DNA of 64,000 nucleotides from Anaerolineales bacterium (GCA_030583905.1 CP129481.1:2696136-2760135); one strand, 5' to 3'. Shown: positions 1 to 9,142, numbered from the stretch's first letter. The notes: a model not told the origin generated them from the sequence alone. Numbers and translations are program-made.

Positions 1-320
1 GCAAGCTTTGCAGCAATGTTTCCAAAAATATCCCCAAGTTCAAGCTGACCATGGACCAGATCTGCGTTCACAGTTTTCAAGTACTTAACCAGCCGAGGTA
101 ACGCCGTTAGATCTCGCACGTATGGTATGGGTAAAAAATCAACAGGCACTCCCAGCGCTTTGATTTGCTCCGCCATTGGGTTTCCCCTCTTCCGCACTTT
201 AAAAACGCATACCCGCGGAGAAAAAAAGTCTGGCAGGTTCTTCAAGATGGAAGCAGTAAGCCTCTCTGCGCCTCCCATACCCAAGCCATCAATCGCGTAA
301 ATAATAGTATATTTACTCAT
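1..320 (-). CDS. GT4-type glycosyltransferase, N-terminal part (cut by window edge)
   Basis: Only the first 106 codons lie in the window. The product opens with a Rossmann-like strand followed by GLGMGGAERL, the nucleotide-sugar glycosyltransferase loop typical of GT-B (GT4) enzymes, and then alternates strands and helices as such N-terminal domains do. It probably adds a sugar to a lipid-linked glycan at the inner face of the membrane. It lies 63 bases downstream of another glycosyltransferase gene and a flippase on the same strand, so a surface-polysaccharide operon is likely. Donor and acceptor sugars cannot be told from this part. Confidence 0.8.
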   Translation of the reverse strand, partial: MSKYTIIYAIDGLGMGGAERLTASILKNLPDFFSPRVCVFKVRKRGNPMAEQIKALGVPVDFLPIPYVRDLTALPRLVKYLKTVNADLVHGQLELGDIFGNIAAKL

Positions 321-383
321 ACCATATCTTATTCTTCAATATTCATTCAGAGAAGGTCATTCTTTTCGACTTGGATGTTCACG

Positions 384-1607
384 TCAACCGCTGCCGACTG
401 CATAGATCGTAAGTATTTCCTGTGCAATTGCATTCCAATTAAAACGGGTAGTTGACAGCCTGCGTGCATATTTACCCATTTCCTCTGCCAAAGCACGATC
501 ATTGACAAATACTAATATTTTCTCAGCCAGATCATTAGGGGAGTGAGCGGGGACCAAGAACCCACTTTTTCCATTTTCGACAACTTCCGGCAAACCACCC
601 ACCATTGTCGCAATGACAGGCTTGCCAAAAGTATATGCAGTTTGCAACGAGCCGCTTTGAGTGCTGCTATGGTATGGATAAACAACCACTGTTGCCAGTT
701 CCATTAGGTCGCCAATCTCCTCCAACGGCAGGTAGCGGAGATCAAGCACTACTTTATTTGAAACTCCAAGTCCATCAACCAAAGATTTTAAACTTGCGGC
801 ATTAATGAACTTTGTTGGATATCCTGCAATCACTAATTTCGCATCACTCTTTTCCGCCACCAAGGCAAATGCCCGGATCAAATCTTCCACCCCCTTGCTC
901 GGGGCAAGGAGTCCAAAGAACAAAACAACGGATTCGTCATCCGAAATTCCATACCGCTCGCGCAACTTTACATCCCGCGAAGAGGATTGAATCCCTAACA
1001 GCCAATCCGAATTACCGTGAGGGATCACATCGGTGTATTTACTATCGATCGATGGGTAGATCTCTAAAAAACTCCTCCTGCTATTCTCCGCAAGAAAAAA
1101 TATTTTCGAAAATGAGCTATATGCAAGGAGATCAAGCTTATGGAGAATGTTCGAAAACATAACACCTGTCTCTCTCTCCTCAAATTCATGGCATATTTGT
1201 GTCAGGTTAAATCCTTTTCGTCTTAATAACCAGATAAAGAAAAAATCAAAATTGTATCCGAGCCGAGAGAATTGAACCACATCCGGGCGCGTTCCATCCA
1301 AATAAAAGATCAGCTTGACCCAAGCCCACAAAACAAGGATACCTCGCATGATGCGCCGCATGCTGCGAAAGATTCTCTCGAGAATCCGCCTTGGGAAAGG
1401 CATATCATTGTGCGGGTGGGCGTCAAACCCCTTCCACAACTTTAGGATATTATCAACTTTAAAGTTATGCGGCAGAGATTCAAGTTCATACTCCGTACCA
1501 GCCACAAGCGAAACATCTGCCCCCGTCTCTGCCAGGGCAGTGCACAATTGATAATCAAAATGAATCAAGCCTCCGCTGTTTGCCATTTCAACAACACATA
1601 TTCGCAT
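384..1607 (-). CDS. GT4 family glycosyltransferase
   Basis: About 407 residues, normal for a GT-B enzyme. The N-terminal domain begins MRICVVEMANSGG. The C-terminal nucleotide-sugar domain shows FFGLLAPSKGVEDLIRAF and, near residue 345, the E-containing stretch GLPEVVENGKSGFLVP, the usual donor-binding signature. The frame extends further upstream, but the ATG at 1607 is preceded by GAGGAAG at good spacing and begins the domain correctly. The gene starts 25 bases after the flippase stop, in one operon. The role is probably polysaccharide or capsule assembly in the cytoplasm; the sugar specificity is unknown. Confidence 0.85.
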   Translation of the reverse strand: MRICVVEMANSGGLIHFDYQLCTALAETGADVSLVAGTEYELESLPHNFKVDNILKLWKGFDAHPHNDMPFPRRILERIFRSMRRIMRGILVLWAWVKLIFYLDGTRPDVVQFSRLGYNFDFFFIWLLRRKGFNLTQICHEFEERETGVMFSNILHKLDLLAYSSFSKIFFLAENSRRSFLEIYPSIDSKYTDVIPHGNSDWLLGIQSSSRDVKLRERYGISDDESVVLFFGLLAPSKGVEDLIRAFALVAEKSDAKLVIAGYPTKFINAASLKSLVDGLGVSNKVVLDLRYLPLEEIGDLMELATVVVYPYHSSTQSGSLQTAYTFGKPVIATMVGGLPEVVENGKSGFLVPAHSPNDLAEKILVFVNDRALAEEMGKYARRLSTTRFNWNAIAQEILTIYAVGSG

Positions 1608-1632
1608 TTTCTTCCTCACAAAACCTTGCACT

Positions 1633-3102
1633 TCACTTTTTCCCCGACAGCACAACTTGCGCCAACCGAAGAAGGCTTTTGCTTTCCAACCACCATACGA
1701 CACCAAGATAACAGATGCCCCCCGATATCACGACAAGTGTCAACTGAATGAACGGGCTTAGATCTTCCGTCATAAGTGAAACAAAAAAAGCAACCGGGAC
1801 CATCAACAGCGCGGCCTGCGCGGCGGGCCTTATTTCATTAAAGATATCCCGAAATGTCACCGAGACAAACTTTGTCGCAACATAAAGAGTAACGATCTGA
1901 TCCAAAATAATGCCTATCAGATATCCCCACACAATACCTGTCAAGCCATACAAAGAACCGATAAGAAGGGCTGGAACTGAAACAAAAATGCTGAACACAT
2001 TTAATTTCAGCAAAATATCAGGGCGTCCAATAGCCTTGTACACATCCCCGACATGATAGCCAACTGAATAAACAAGAGCAAAGATCGCCAAAATCCTCAA
2101 TAATGGAATTGTTTCCAACCATTGCTCTCCAAATACGACCATGACAATCGGCTCAGCCGCAATGAACAATCCCAGGCACAACGGCATGACAATCAACTGG
2201 ACCAGACGGATGGAAACGAGAAAGCCGCGGCGTAACTCATCAGGCTTGTCCTGAATGGATGAAAAGGCCGGAAAGATAACACCTGTCATCACCCAAAGGT
2301 TGCCAATAATAAGCATTTCAGGCAAGCGGTAGGCCATGCTGAAAACACCTAAAGCCGCCATTCCAAAAACCTTACCGACAACGAGATAACTTAAATTATC
2401 CGCAAATACAAACAGGATGTCCACGCCTGTAATAGATGCGCCAAACTTCATTAATTGCCCCGCAATCGTTTTATCAAAAAAGATGCGGGGACGCCACGGC
2501 AGCACAACCCACACCAACACCACCGAAGCCAGCCCTCCAGCAATCTGCCCAAAGACCAAAGACCAAACTCCAAATCCGGAAAATGCCATGCCGATCGAAA
2601 CCACTCCCTTAATAAGTGTATTTCCAAAATCTGGAATTAACCTACGCCGGTAGTCCAAATCGCGCGTCAATAGATTCATATGCACTGAACCAAGTGCGTT
2701 GATGGCAAAAGACACCCCCAACCATCTCAAAACCGGTGTTACCATCGGATCTTCAAAGTAAGCCGCAGAGACGGGGGCTAACAGGAATACCATCAAAGAC
2801 AGCACAAAACCAATAATGGCATTAATCGTAAATACCGTACTGGCCGCCTCTTCAATGTTCTGCCTGCGTTGGATCAGAGCCCGTCCAAGCCCCAGATCCT
2901 TGACCACCGACAGATAATTGATCGCGATAACAGCAACCGCAACGAGACCGAAATCCTCCCGGGTCAACAAGCGCGCCAGAATGGATGTAGTAAGCAGCAA
3001 TACACCCTTGCTCAAACCATATGTCAGAAAATTCCAAAAGATACCGCGTCCGGCTTTATAGGTAATGGAATGTTTGTCTTCAGTTTCAATGATACTAGCC
3101 AC
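1633..3102 (-). CDS. Wzx-like oligosaccharide flippase
   Basis: 489 residues, almost wholly hydrophobic with about a dozen predicted membrane helices, in the MATE/MVF-like polysaccharide-export fold (polysaccharide biosynthesis protein family). Such proteins flip lipid-linked repeat units across the cytoplasmic membrane. The N-terminus GRGIFWNFLTYGLSKGVLLL and the LTREDFGLVAVA segment are typical of the family. The start appears to be a GTG at 3102 with only a weak ribosome-binding site; no ATG lies close by. It is first in the operon with two glycosyltransferase genes. No ligase or polymerase gene is visible in this window. Confidence 0.85.
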   Translation of the reverse strand: MASIIETEDKHSITYKAGRGIFWNFLTYGLSKGVLLLTTSILARLLTREDFGLVAVAVIAINYLSVVKDLGLGRALIQRRQNIEEAASTVFTINAIIGFVLSLMVFLLAPVSAAYFEDPMVTPVLRWLGVSFAINALGSVHMNLLTRDLDYRRRLIPDFGNTLIKGVVSIGMAFSGFGVWSLVFGQIAGGLASVVLVWVVLPWRPRIFFDKTIAGQLMKFGASITGVDILFVFADNLSYLVVGKVFGMAALGVFSMAYRLPEMLIIGNLWVMTGVIFPAFSSIQDKPDELRRGFLVSIRLVQLIVMPLCLGLFIAAEPIVMVVFGEQWLETIPLLRILAIFALVYSVGYHVGDVYKAIGRPDILLKLNVFSIFVSVPALLIGSLYGLTGIVWGYLIGIILDQIVTLYVATKFVSVTFRDIFNEIRPAAQAALLMVPVAFFVSLMTEDLSPFIQLTLVVISGGICYLGVVWWLESKSLLRLAQVVLSGKK

Positions 3103-3261
3103 AAAAATGCTCGCTCTTTTTAGGATGCTTACAAAAGTTTAACTTAAGTCGAGAACAAATGCTCTTGCAATTAATTCAATTTTTGATTATCCCCCAAGGG
3201 GGAAGATTATATCATTGCTTTTCCAGTTCAATTTACAGAGAGAGTTCGTAAGAAAAGTCGC

Positions 3262-4410
3262 TTAATGAGAGAATACTGCTTTCTTCGCTTTCTTCATCAT
3301 CTGAATACTTGCGAGCGCTGCATGCCCAACAGAAGTAATCGAAAACATGCCCTCCATGAGCGCCCGTCTGCCAGTCCAAATTTTATCAACATAAGAATCG
3401 GGCGCCGCTGAACTATCAACATAATCAAGGCCGCCAATAAAATCTTTTCCACTCTCCATAAATTGAATTATATTAACAATTCCCGGCGAGTATTTGGAAA
3501 ATTCAGGATCCCAGCCCAACTTGAACCCAAACCCCGCCCTCCCGGATATAAGCTCCGATGTCGACGAGATGACGCGTCCATTGATACTGAGCTCGGTGAA
3601 GTACGCCCGATCCACCCGGTTGAAACCTGCGATCATCTCCCTGAAAAAGCTGACATGATCCGCATTCGAATACAATGACGTCTCCTCCCTCCCCTTCCAG
3701 CCCATGTTCTCCAGCCGGATGAACTCATCCACATTCCTTTCCAACGGCTCTGTCCCGCGTACCAACCGCCACTCAAACATGCCAAGGCTACTTAAGCGGC
3801 GAATATTTCGTTGATAATCCCGTAATGTGTGCTTCGACACGGGCAAGGCAGTAGTTAACTCATCAAAGTCAGCCATATGGAATACAGCCCGTTCCCAACT
3901 GCTGAAGGTCGTCCACTTCAATCCAACATCCCTTGCCGCCTCTTTCATCTCATCCGGAAGCAGGTGCTCTGCCGGACAATTATCGATGTACAGCCCGTGC
4001 CACGGACACCCTCCATCCGTCAGGTATCCATAGATCATTCGCAATGCCTCGCCCGCATGCTCCCGGTCCAGCAAAAAACCGGACAAATAGGAATGAATGG
4101 ACGTGAACGTTGACAGATGCATCAGCGGAAACTGACGCGTCGGCCTCCGTACCTGGAAAATGCCCACCCCCACCAAGTCCTTCATTCCACTGGCAGCTTT
4201 CTCCACGAACACCATTAGCACATCCGAGGTGCTTTCCAAATAGCGGATCGCAGGCATTACAAAATAGGGGGACAGGAAGGCGTTTGGCACCACCGCCCGC
4301 GCTTCCAGATCCGCCCATGCAAGCAGCAGCCCATCTTCGACATCGTTCGGATGCAGAACACGAACCGTATATGAGGAATCCTTTAATGGATATTTTCGTT
4401 TATTTTTCAT
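3262..4410 (-). CDS. FemAB/CelD-like acyltransferase, tandem copy A
   Basis: About 382 residues. The middle and C-terminal half look like the Acetyltransf_6 (CelD/BcsL, FemAB-related GNAT) fold: VDEFIRLENMGWKGREET followed by FFREMIAGFNRVDRAYFTEL, INGRVISS and a late GLDYVDSSA strand. Such enzymes transfer acyl or aminoacyl groups during cell-envelope or polysaccharide modification. An ATG at 4416 is possible, but AAGGTGA lies directly against it, so the ATG at 4410 is better placed. The gene is nearly a copy of 4738-5925, with 502 identical bases, a replaced segment near residues 178-208, and a diverged C-terminus. The substrate is unknown. Confidence 0.75.
   Translation of the reverse strand: MKNKRKYPLKDSSYTVRVLHPNDVEDGLLLAWADLEARAVVPNAFLSPYFVMPAIRYLESTSDVLMVFVEKAASGMKDLVGVGIFQVRRPTRQFPLMHLSTFTSIHSYLSGFLLDREHAGEALRMIYGYLTDGGCPWHGLYIDNCPAEHLLPDEMKEAARDVGLKWTTFSSWERAVFHMADFDELTTALPVSKHTLRDYQRNIRRLSSLGMFEWRLVRGTEPLERNVDEFIRLENMGWKGREETSLYSNADHVSFFREMIAGFNRVDRAYFTELSINGRVISSTSELISGRAGFGFKLGWDPEFSKYSPGIVNIIQFMESGKDFIGGLDYVDSSAAPDSYVDKIWTGRRALMEGMFSITSVGHAALASIQMMKKAKKAVFSH
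3877..4378 (-). repeat. 502-bp direct repeat, copy A
   Basis: Reading both copies base by base I find no difference from 5392-5893, at a constant offset of 1515. It codes for roughly the first 170 residues of the acyltransferase apart from the first few codons. Such identity points to recent duplication or gene conversion. Confidence 0.9.
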
Positions 4411-4737
4411 AACCATTCACCTTATGAAGGCTTTAAAAATATTGGGAACTGGGGATACACATAAAAAAACTGCCAGGGAATCCAGAGCAGATCATTATAT
4501 AGTGATCTATTGTATACAGTTCTTATTATGGAAATATACAAAACCCGCCTGAGAACCTTGTTGGCAACACAGGCACTGATCTTGGACATCCTTCGCCGCG
4601 ACAAAATAACTCGCGCTTGGAACTCTTGCATTTGTTAACATTCACAAACAAATACACCCCGTATTATCAATCAAATACTAAAACATATCATTGCGCTTTC
4701 AATTCATTTTTTTACACCCATCAAAGCGAGAAATCCG
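4411..4737. other. Intergenic spacer between the two acyltransferase copies
   Basis: 327 A/T-rich bases. A 69-codon open frame on the minus strand (4422-4631) has no ribosome-binding site and no recognisable domain, so I do not call it a gene. I see no terminator with a T-run. The downstream copy has its own ribosome-binding site and may be co-transcribed or have its own promoter here. Confidence 0.6.
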
Positions 4738-5925
4738 CTATACAACTAGTACAACGGGAATCTCCAACCATACCTGAAACAAAGTGATAAACAATAAATT
4801 CTTTATCTTTTTTACTATCTGAACACCGGCAAGAGCTGCCTGTCCCTTGGGCGTAAATGTAAACATCCCTTCTACGATCGCCCGGCGGCCCGTCCAGATT
4901 TTACTGATATATGAATCCGGAGAAGCTGAACTATCAATATAATCAAGGTCGCCAAGTTTCTCTCCAACATGTTCAATTGTTTGGATCTCATTCACCACAC
5001 CCGGCGAGTATTTGGAAAATTCCGGATCCCAACCAACCTTGAACCCAAACCCCGCCCTCCCGGATATCAAATTGGATGTCGACGAGATGACGTGTCCATT
5101 GATACTGAGCTCGGTGAAGTACGCCCGATCCACCCGGTTGAAACCCGAGATCATCTCCTTGAAAAAACTGACATGATCCGCATTCGAATACAGTGACGTC
5201 TCCTCCCTCCCCTTCCAGCCCATGTTCTCCAGCCGGATGAACTCATCCACATTCCTCTCCAACGGCTCTGTCCCGCGTACCAACCGCCACTCAAACATGC
5301 CTTGATCTTTCAAGTTACGAACACATCGATGGTAATTTTTTCTTTGATTTTTACCCAAATAGGCTTCAATTTCACCGTCAAAGTCAGCCGCATGGAATAC
5401 AGCCCGTTCCCAACTGCTGAAGGTCGTCCACTTCAATCCAACATCCCTTGCCGCCTCTTTCATCTCATCCGGAAGCAGGTGCTCTGCCGGACAATTATCG
5501 ATGTACAGCCCGTGCCACGGACACCCTCCATCCGTCAGGTATCCATAGATCATTCGCAATGCCTCGCCCGCATGCTCCCGGTCCAGCAAAAAACCGGACA
5601 AATAGGAATGAATGGACGTGAACGTTGACAGATGCATCAGCGGAAACTGACGCGTCGGCCTCCGTACCTGGAAAATGCCCACCCCCACCAAGTCCTTCAT
5701 TCCACTGGCAGCTTTCTCCACGAACACCATTAGCACATCCGAGGTGCTTTCCAAATAGCGGATCGCAGGCATTACAAAATAGGGGGACAGGAAGGCGTTT
5801 GGCACCACCGCCCGCGCTTCCAGATCCGCCCATGCAAGCAGCAGCCCATCTTCGACATCGTTCGGATGCAGAACACGAACCGTATATGAGGAAACATGTG
5901 AAATATCTCTTGCAAGATTGTTCAT
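4738..5925 (-). CDS. FemAB/CelD-like acyltransferase, tandem copy B
   Basis: 395 residues with the same layout as the neighbouring copy. The start at 5925 is preceded by GGAGG. Residues from SSYTVRVLHPNDVEDG to about position 175 are identical to copy A. Then a 30-residue segment (ADFDGEIEAYLGKNQRKNYH region) replaces the 31-residue segment of copy A; after it comes a stretch about 95 percent identical in DNA, and then a diverged C-terminus ending in a hydrophobic tail (LLFITLFQVWLEIPVVLVV) that copy A lacks. The likely role is acyl or aminoacyl transfer onto an envelope polymer; the hydrophobic tail may attach it to the membrane. The substrate is not known. Confidence 0.75.
   Translation of the reverse strand: MNNLARDISHVSSYTVRVLHPNDVEDGLLLAWADLEARAVVPNAFLSPYFVMPAIRYLESTSDVLMVFVEKAASGMKDLVGVGIFQVRRPTRQFPLMHLSTFTSIHSYLSGFLLDREHAGEALRMIYGYLTDGGCPWHGLYIDNCPAEHLLPDEMKEAARDVGLKWTTFSSWERAVFHAADFDGEIEAYLGKNQRKNYHRCVRNLKDQGMFEWRLVRGTEPLERNVDEFIRLENMGWKGREETSLYSNADHVSFFKEMISGFNRVDRAYFTELSINGHVISSTSNLISGRAGFGFKVGWDPEFSKYSPGVVNEIQTIEHVGEKLGDLDYIDSSASPDSYISKIWTGRRAIVEGMFTFTPKGQAALAGVQIVKKIKNLLFITLFQVWLEIPVVLVV
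5392..5893 (-). repeat. 502-bp direct repeat, copy B
   Basis: Identical to 3877-4378. The identity ends abruptly on both sides: at the GAGGAA just inside the start codon region and at the ATGG following the codon that encodes Met in copy A and Ala in copy B. Confidence 0.9.
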
Positions 5926-5978
5926 TACCCATTACCTCCAAAGTCAAAGCGCTTTTCTCTTAATCCAATCCAGCAGTG

Positions 5979-6375
5979 TCAATTTTCCCTCATTGATAGA
6001 GTAGGAACACCAAGTATTATAGTAGGTTGTGGTGTAGATGCAATCCAAATGATACATCCGCCGCAGGTTGGACATTGCGTCGGCGCAGAATTGACCTTCG
6101 CGAGAGCATCCGCATCTACTTCCACAGCGCGGTCTGCTTCAAAATTCCCTGCCTTTGCGCGGTTGAGAAGTCCCTGCCACTCTTCGCATGGCTGCCAGAT
6201 GTGAAAATGCGCCGCAACCATCGGCCACCCGACTCGAAATTGACCTTGACATGATCTTCGTTCTTCAACATCCCCTGCTTGCTGGTTTCAACCGACTTAA
6301 CCAACATCAGTTGAATTTCGTCCTCAATGAACTGATCTCTGACGCGAGTTTCTTTGCGGGGTCGACGGTTGCCAT
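5979..6375 (-). pseudogene. Probable frameshifted small gene behind gltX
   Basis: An ATG at 6375 stands one base after the gltX stop and has AGAGAGG at good spacing, but its frame stops after 22 codons. The adjacent frame carries on with a plausible acidic/basic sequence (RDQFIEDEIQLMLVKSVETS to VKVNFESG), and a third frame continues from about 6221 (AAHFHIWQPCEEWQGLL to a CPTCGG knuckle near 6070). Together they look like one protein of about 130 residues broken by two small indels. I do not recognise the family. The alternatives are sequencing errors or three chance frames. A frame-corrected protein search would decide. Confidence 0.4.
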
Positions 6376-6376
6376 G

Positions 6377-7858
6377 TTACATCCTCTCTAAAATCTCAAT
6401 CGCGTTCTTGATCCTCTGCAAACACGTCTCGCGCCCGATAATTTCCATGCTCTCGAACAGCGGCGGACTGACTTTTTGCCCCGTCGTGGCTACGCGCAAG
6501 ATGCCAAAGACCTGACCGGCGTTGTATCCGCTCGATTCGACGTATTCACGGAAGGGCGGTTCGCTTCGTTCGTGACTGATGTCTGCTCCCGCTTCCAGAA
6601 TTTGATACGCCCTGCGAGCGATCTCCGCCGATTGCTTTGCGTCCAATCCTTTTGCGATCAGATCATCGGGGTTGGGCGTGACCTCATCCTTGAAGAAGAA
6701 CGCTCCGAACTGAATACAATCATCCAATGTAACAAGCCGCTCGCGGATGAGCGGAATGATCTTCAGCAAAATGCCATCGTCCACATTGAGTCCCTCACGG
6801 GTGAAGTAAGGCTTGAGGCGGGCTGCCAGGTCTTCGGTCGTGAAGAGGCGGATGTGCGTCGCGTTGAAATGATCCAGTTTTTGGAAGTTGATCGCGGCGG
6901 GAGAGGGAGTCAATGAATCGATCGTGAAGCGTTCGACCATTTGCTCGACGGTCATCACATCGTCTTCGGGGACGCCCCAACCCATGAGCGCAGACCAGTT
7001 GAGCACGCCTTCGGGCGTGAAGCCGAGGTCCTGCATGTCTTTGATGAAAATGGAGTAGCCGTCCTTCATGGCTTGCGCCGTTTCGCGTTTGGACATTTTG
7101 CCCTTGCCGCTGGGTTTGAGAAAAACGGAGAGGTGGATCCAGACCGGTTCCTCCCAGCCAAAGGCGCGCACGATGTTGACGTGCAGCGGAAACGTGCCGA
7201 GCCACTCCGAGCCGCGCAAGACGTGCGTGATCTGCATTTCGTGGTCGTCCACGATGGCGGCAAGATGATAGGTCGGCAAACCATCAGACTTGAGGATAAC
7301 CTGATCGTTGAGTTGTTTGTTGTCGGTGGTGATATCGCCGCGCAGGTGGTCGTGCGCGACGGTGACGCCTTCCTTCGGCATCTTGAAGCGGATGGTGTAC
7401 GGCTCGCCGTTGGCAACGCGTTTGGCGGCTTCATCGGGGTCGAGGTCGCGGCAGGTTCCGTCGTAGCGAGGATTTTCTTTATTCTTCATCTGCTCCTGGC
7501 GGACTTTTTCAAGTCGCTCAGGCGTGCAGAAGCAGGGATAGGCGCTGCCGTTATCCACCAGGGTTTTTGCATGATGCTGGTACATCTCGCGGCGCTCGGT
7601 CTGGCGGTAGGGACCGTACTTCCCGCCAATATCGGGACCTTCGTCATATTGCAAACCGAGCCAGCGCAAACCGTCGAAGATCTCCTGCTCCGCGCCGGGG
7701 ACGGTGCGTTTCAGGTCGGTGTCTTCGATGCGGAGAATGAACTGTCCGCCTGTCTTTTTGGCAAGCAGATAATCATACAGCGCAGTACGCGCCGTGCCGA
7801 GATGCATATGTCCCGTTGGGGAGGGTGCGATGCGGGTGCGTGCGGGTTTGATGGACAA
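6377..7858 (-). CDS. gltX: Glutamyl-tRNA synthetase
   Basis: 493 residues, the normal size. It attaches glutamate to tRNA-Glu using ATP. Class I motifs are clear: IAPSPTGHMHLGTA (the HIGH-type site, residues 10-23) and KMSKR in the middle of the protein. The open frame extends further upstream, but a TTG at 7858 with AGGAGG five bases before it begins exactly where family members begin, so I chose it. It is the last intact gene of the shape/division block and is separated from rodA by a 70-base palindromic element. Whether it also charges tRNA-Gln cannot be judged here. Confidence 0.95.
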   Translation of the reverse strand: MSIKPARTRIAPSPTGHMHLGTARTALYDYLLAKKTGGQFILRIEDTDLKRTVPGAEQEIFDGLRWLGLQYDEGPDIGGKYGPYRQTERREMYQHHAKTLVDNGSAYPCFCTPERLEKVRQEQMKNKENPRYDGTCRDLDPDEAAKRVANGEPYTIRFKMPKEGVTVAHDHLRGDITTDNKQLNDQVILKSDGLPTYHLAAIVDDHEMQITHVLRGSEWLGTFPLHVNIVRAFGWEEPVWIHLSVFLKPSGKGKMSKRETAQAMKDGYSIFIKDMQDLGFTPEGVLNWSALMGWGVPEDDVMTVEQMVERFTIDSLTPSPAAINFQKLDHFNATHIRLFTTEDLAARLKPYFTREGLNVDDGILLKIIPLIRERLVTLDDCIQFGAFFFKDEVTPNPDDLIAKGLDAKQSAEIARRAYQILEAGADISHERSEPPFREYVESSGYNAGQVFGILRVATTGQKVSPPLFESMEIIGRETCLQRIKNAIEILERM

Positions 7859-7875
7859 GGGTTCCTCCTCAATGT

Positions 7876-7945
7876 GTAGGTCATGCATGCAGCGTGACGG
7901 CACTATTTTTACTGCAGTAATAGTCACGTTACAAACGTGACCTAC
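7876..7945. repeat. GTAG-type palindromic element, copy 1
   Basis: A 70-base unit that begins GTAGGTCA and ends TGACCTAC, with an inner hairpin GTCACGTT-ACA-AACGTGAC. It fills nearly the whole gap between rodA and gltX. Related units lie at 30998-31063 and 63288-63355. The GTAG foot and the short hairpins resemble REP/BIME elements mobilised by RAYT-type transposases, but no transposase gene lies in the window. Confidence 0.7.
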
Positions 7946-7949
7946 GTCT

Positions 7950-9077
7950 TTAGAATTCCAATTCTTTCTGGCGCATGACAACGGACTGTACAAAGCCGAC
8001 GCCGATCATGAGCGCGGTCAGACCGCTGCCGCCATAACTGATGAAGGGCAGCGGCAAACCCGAAACCGGCAGCAAGTTTAGATTCATTCCGATATTGACC
8101 GCCGCCTGAAAAAAGATCAGGGTTGCGATGCCGATGGCAAGCATCGACCCGGCAATGTCGCGCGCCTTTTGGGCGGCACGGATACAGCGCCAGATGATGA
8201 CCGAAATCACCAAGATGATGAGCACGCCGCCGATCATGCCGAATTCTTCCGAAGTTGCGGCAAAGATAAAGTCGGTGTGACGGACTTTCAGGAAGCGCAA
8301 TTGGGTCTGGGTGCCGTGTCCATATCCCTGACCGATCACACCTCCCGACCCGACGGCGATCAACGCCTGCTGCACATTATAGCGGTTGCCATAGGTATCG
8401 TTGGGGTCCGGCACAACGAAGTTGACAATACGTTCCTGTTGATATGCCTGCAAAAAAGGAATGCGAATCCCAAGCACTGACAACGCAACCACCGTGCCAA
8501 GCGATAAAGCGCCCACAACCGCAACCATTGCCACATGCTTGACCTGAATCCCATTGACCCACAACAGGACAGCCAGAATGACGGATAGCACCATGACATT
8601 GCTCAAATTGGGCTGCAGGAGGATCAAGCCGATGATCCATGCCGCGCGGAAGACCGCCCCAACCACCCAGCGCAGGTCACGGGGTTGATCCTGCGTCGCA
8701 TCGAAATAACGCGCCAGCACAATAATCGCAACGAGTTTCGCAAACTCCGTCGGCTGAAGGAATAACACGCCCACCTGGAACCAGCGCTGGGCGCCGAATG
8801 CGGTTTGACCAAAACCGGTCAAGGTGAGCAGGAAGCCCAACATGACCAGATGGATGGGGCGGGACAGCGCCAGCCAGTAGCGGTAGTCAATGGATGCCAG
8901 GATGAAGATCAGCGCCACGCCGAGAATGGCAAAATATACCTGGCGGGAAATAGAAGGTTGAAGCACCTCGTTCCCCGCCACGGCAGAGCGGATCATGACC
9001 GTTCCAAATGCCGATGCCAGCACGACTGCGCCAAGCAAAAGGAAGTCAAAATTACGCCAGGAAAGTCCACGAGTCAT
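7950..9077 (-). CDS. rodA: Rod-shape peptidoglycan glycosyltransferase RodA
   Basis: 375 residues and about ten membrane helices, of the SEDS family. RodA polymerises lipid II into glycan strands in the elongation machinery, working with the class B transpeptidase PBP2 (mrdA, on the same strand upstream). The C-terminal signature SGLPLPFISYGGSGLTALM is typical of RodA/FtsW. Context (mre and mrdA) favours RodA over FtsW. The ATG at 9077 has no Shine-Dalgarno sequence: it follows, three bases later, the T-run of a strong terminator hairpin, which makes its translation start unusual. Confidence 0.92.
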   Translation of the reverse strand: MTRGLSWRNFDFLLLGAVVLASAFGTVMIRSAVAGNEVLQPSISRQVYFAILGVALIFILASIDYRYWLALSRPIHLVMLGFLLTLTGFGQTAFGAQRWFQVGVLFLQPTEFAKLVAIIVLARYFDATQDQPRDLRWVVGAVFRAAWIIGLILLQPNLSNVMVLSVILAVLLWVNGIQVKHVAMVAVVGALSLGTVVALSVLGIRIPFLQAYQQERIVNFVVPDPNDTYGNRYNVQQALIAVGSGGVIGQGYGHGTQTQLRFLKVRHTDFIFAATSEEFGMIGGVLIILVISVIIWRCIRAAQKARDIAGSMLAIGIATLIFFQAAVNIGMNLNLLPVSGLPLPFISYGGSGLTALMIGVGFVQSVVMRQKELEF

Positions 9078-9079
9078 AA

Positions 9080-9125
9080 TAAAAAAACACGGATGCGAAC
9101 CTTGACAATGTCAGGTTGATCCGTG
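9080..9125 (-). terminator. Intrinsic terminator between minE and rodA
   Basis: Read on the minus strand, CACGGAT pairs with ATCCGTG and an inner AACCTGACA/TGTCAAGGTT stem (one bulge) closes the loop; seven T follow. It lies 18 bases past the minE stop, and the T-run ends three bases before the rodA ATG. Confidence 0.85.
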
Positions 9126-9142
9126 CTCCAAAGCATGAACGA

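Noticed and set aside
4422..4631. 69-codon open frame between the two acyltransferase genes
   Set aside because: No ribosome-binding site and no domain-like composition; A/T-rich chance frame.
6941..7879. 312-codon open frame opposite gltX
   Set aside because: It is the antisense image of a strongly conserved tRNA synthetase gene.
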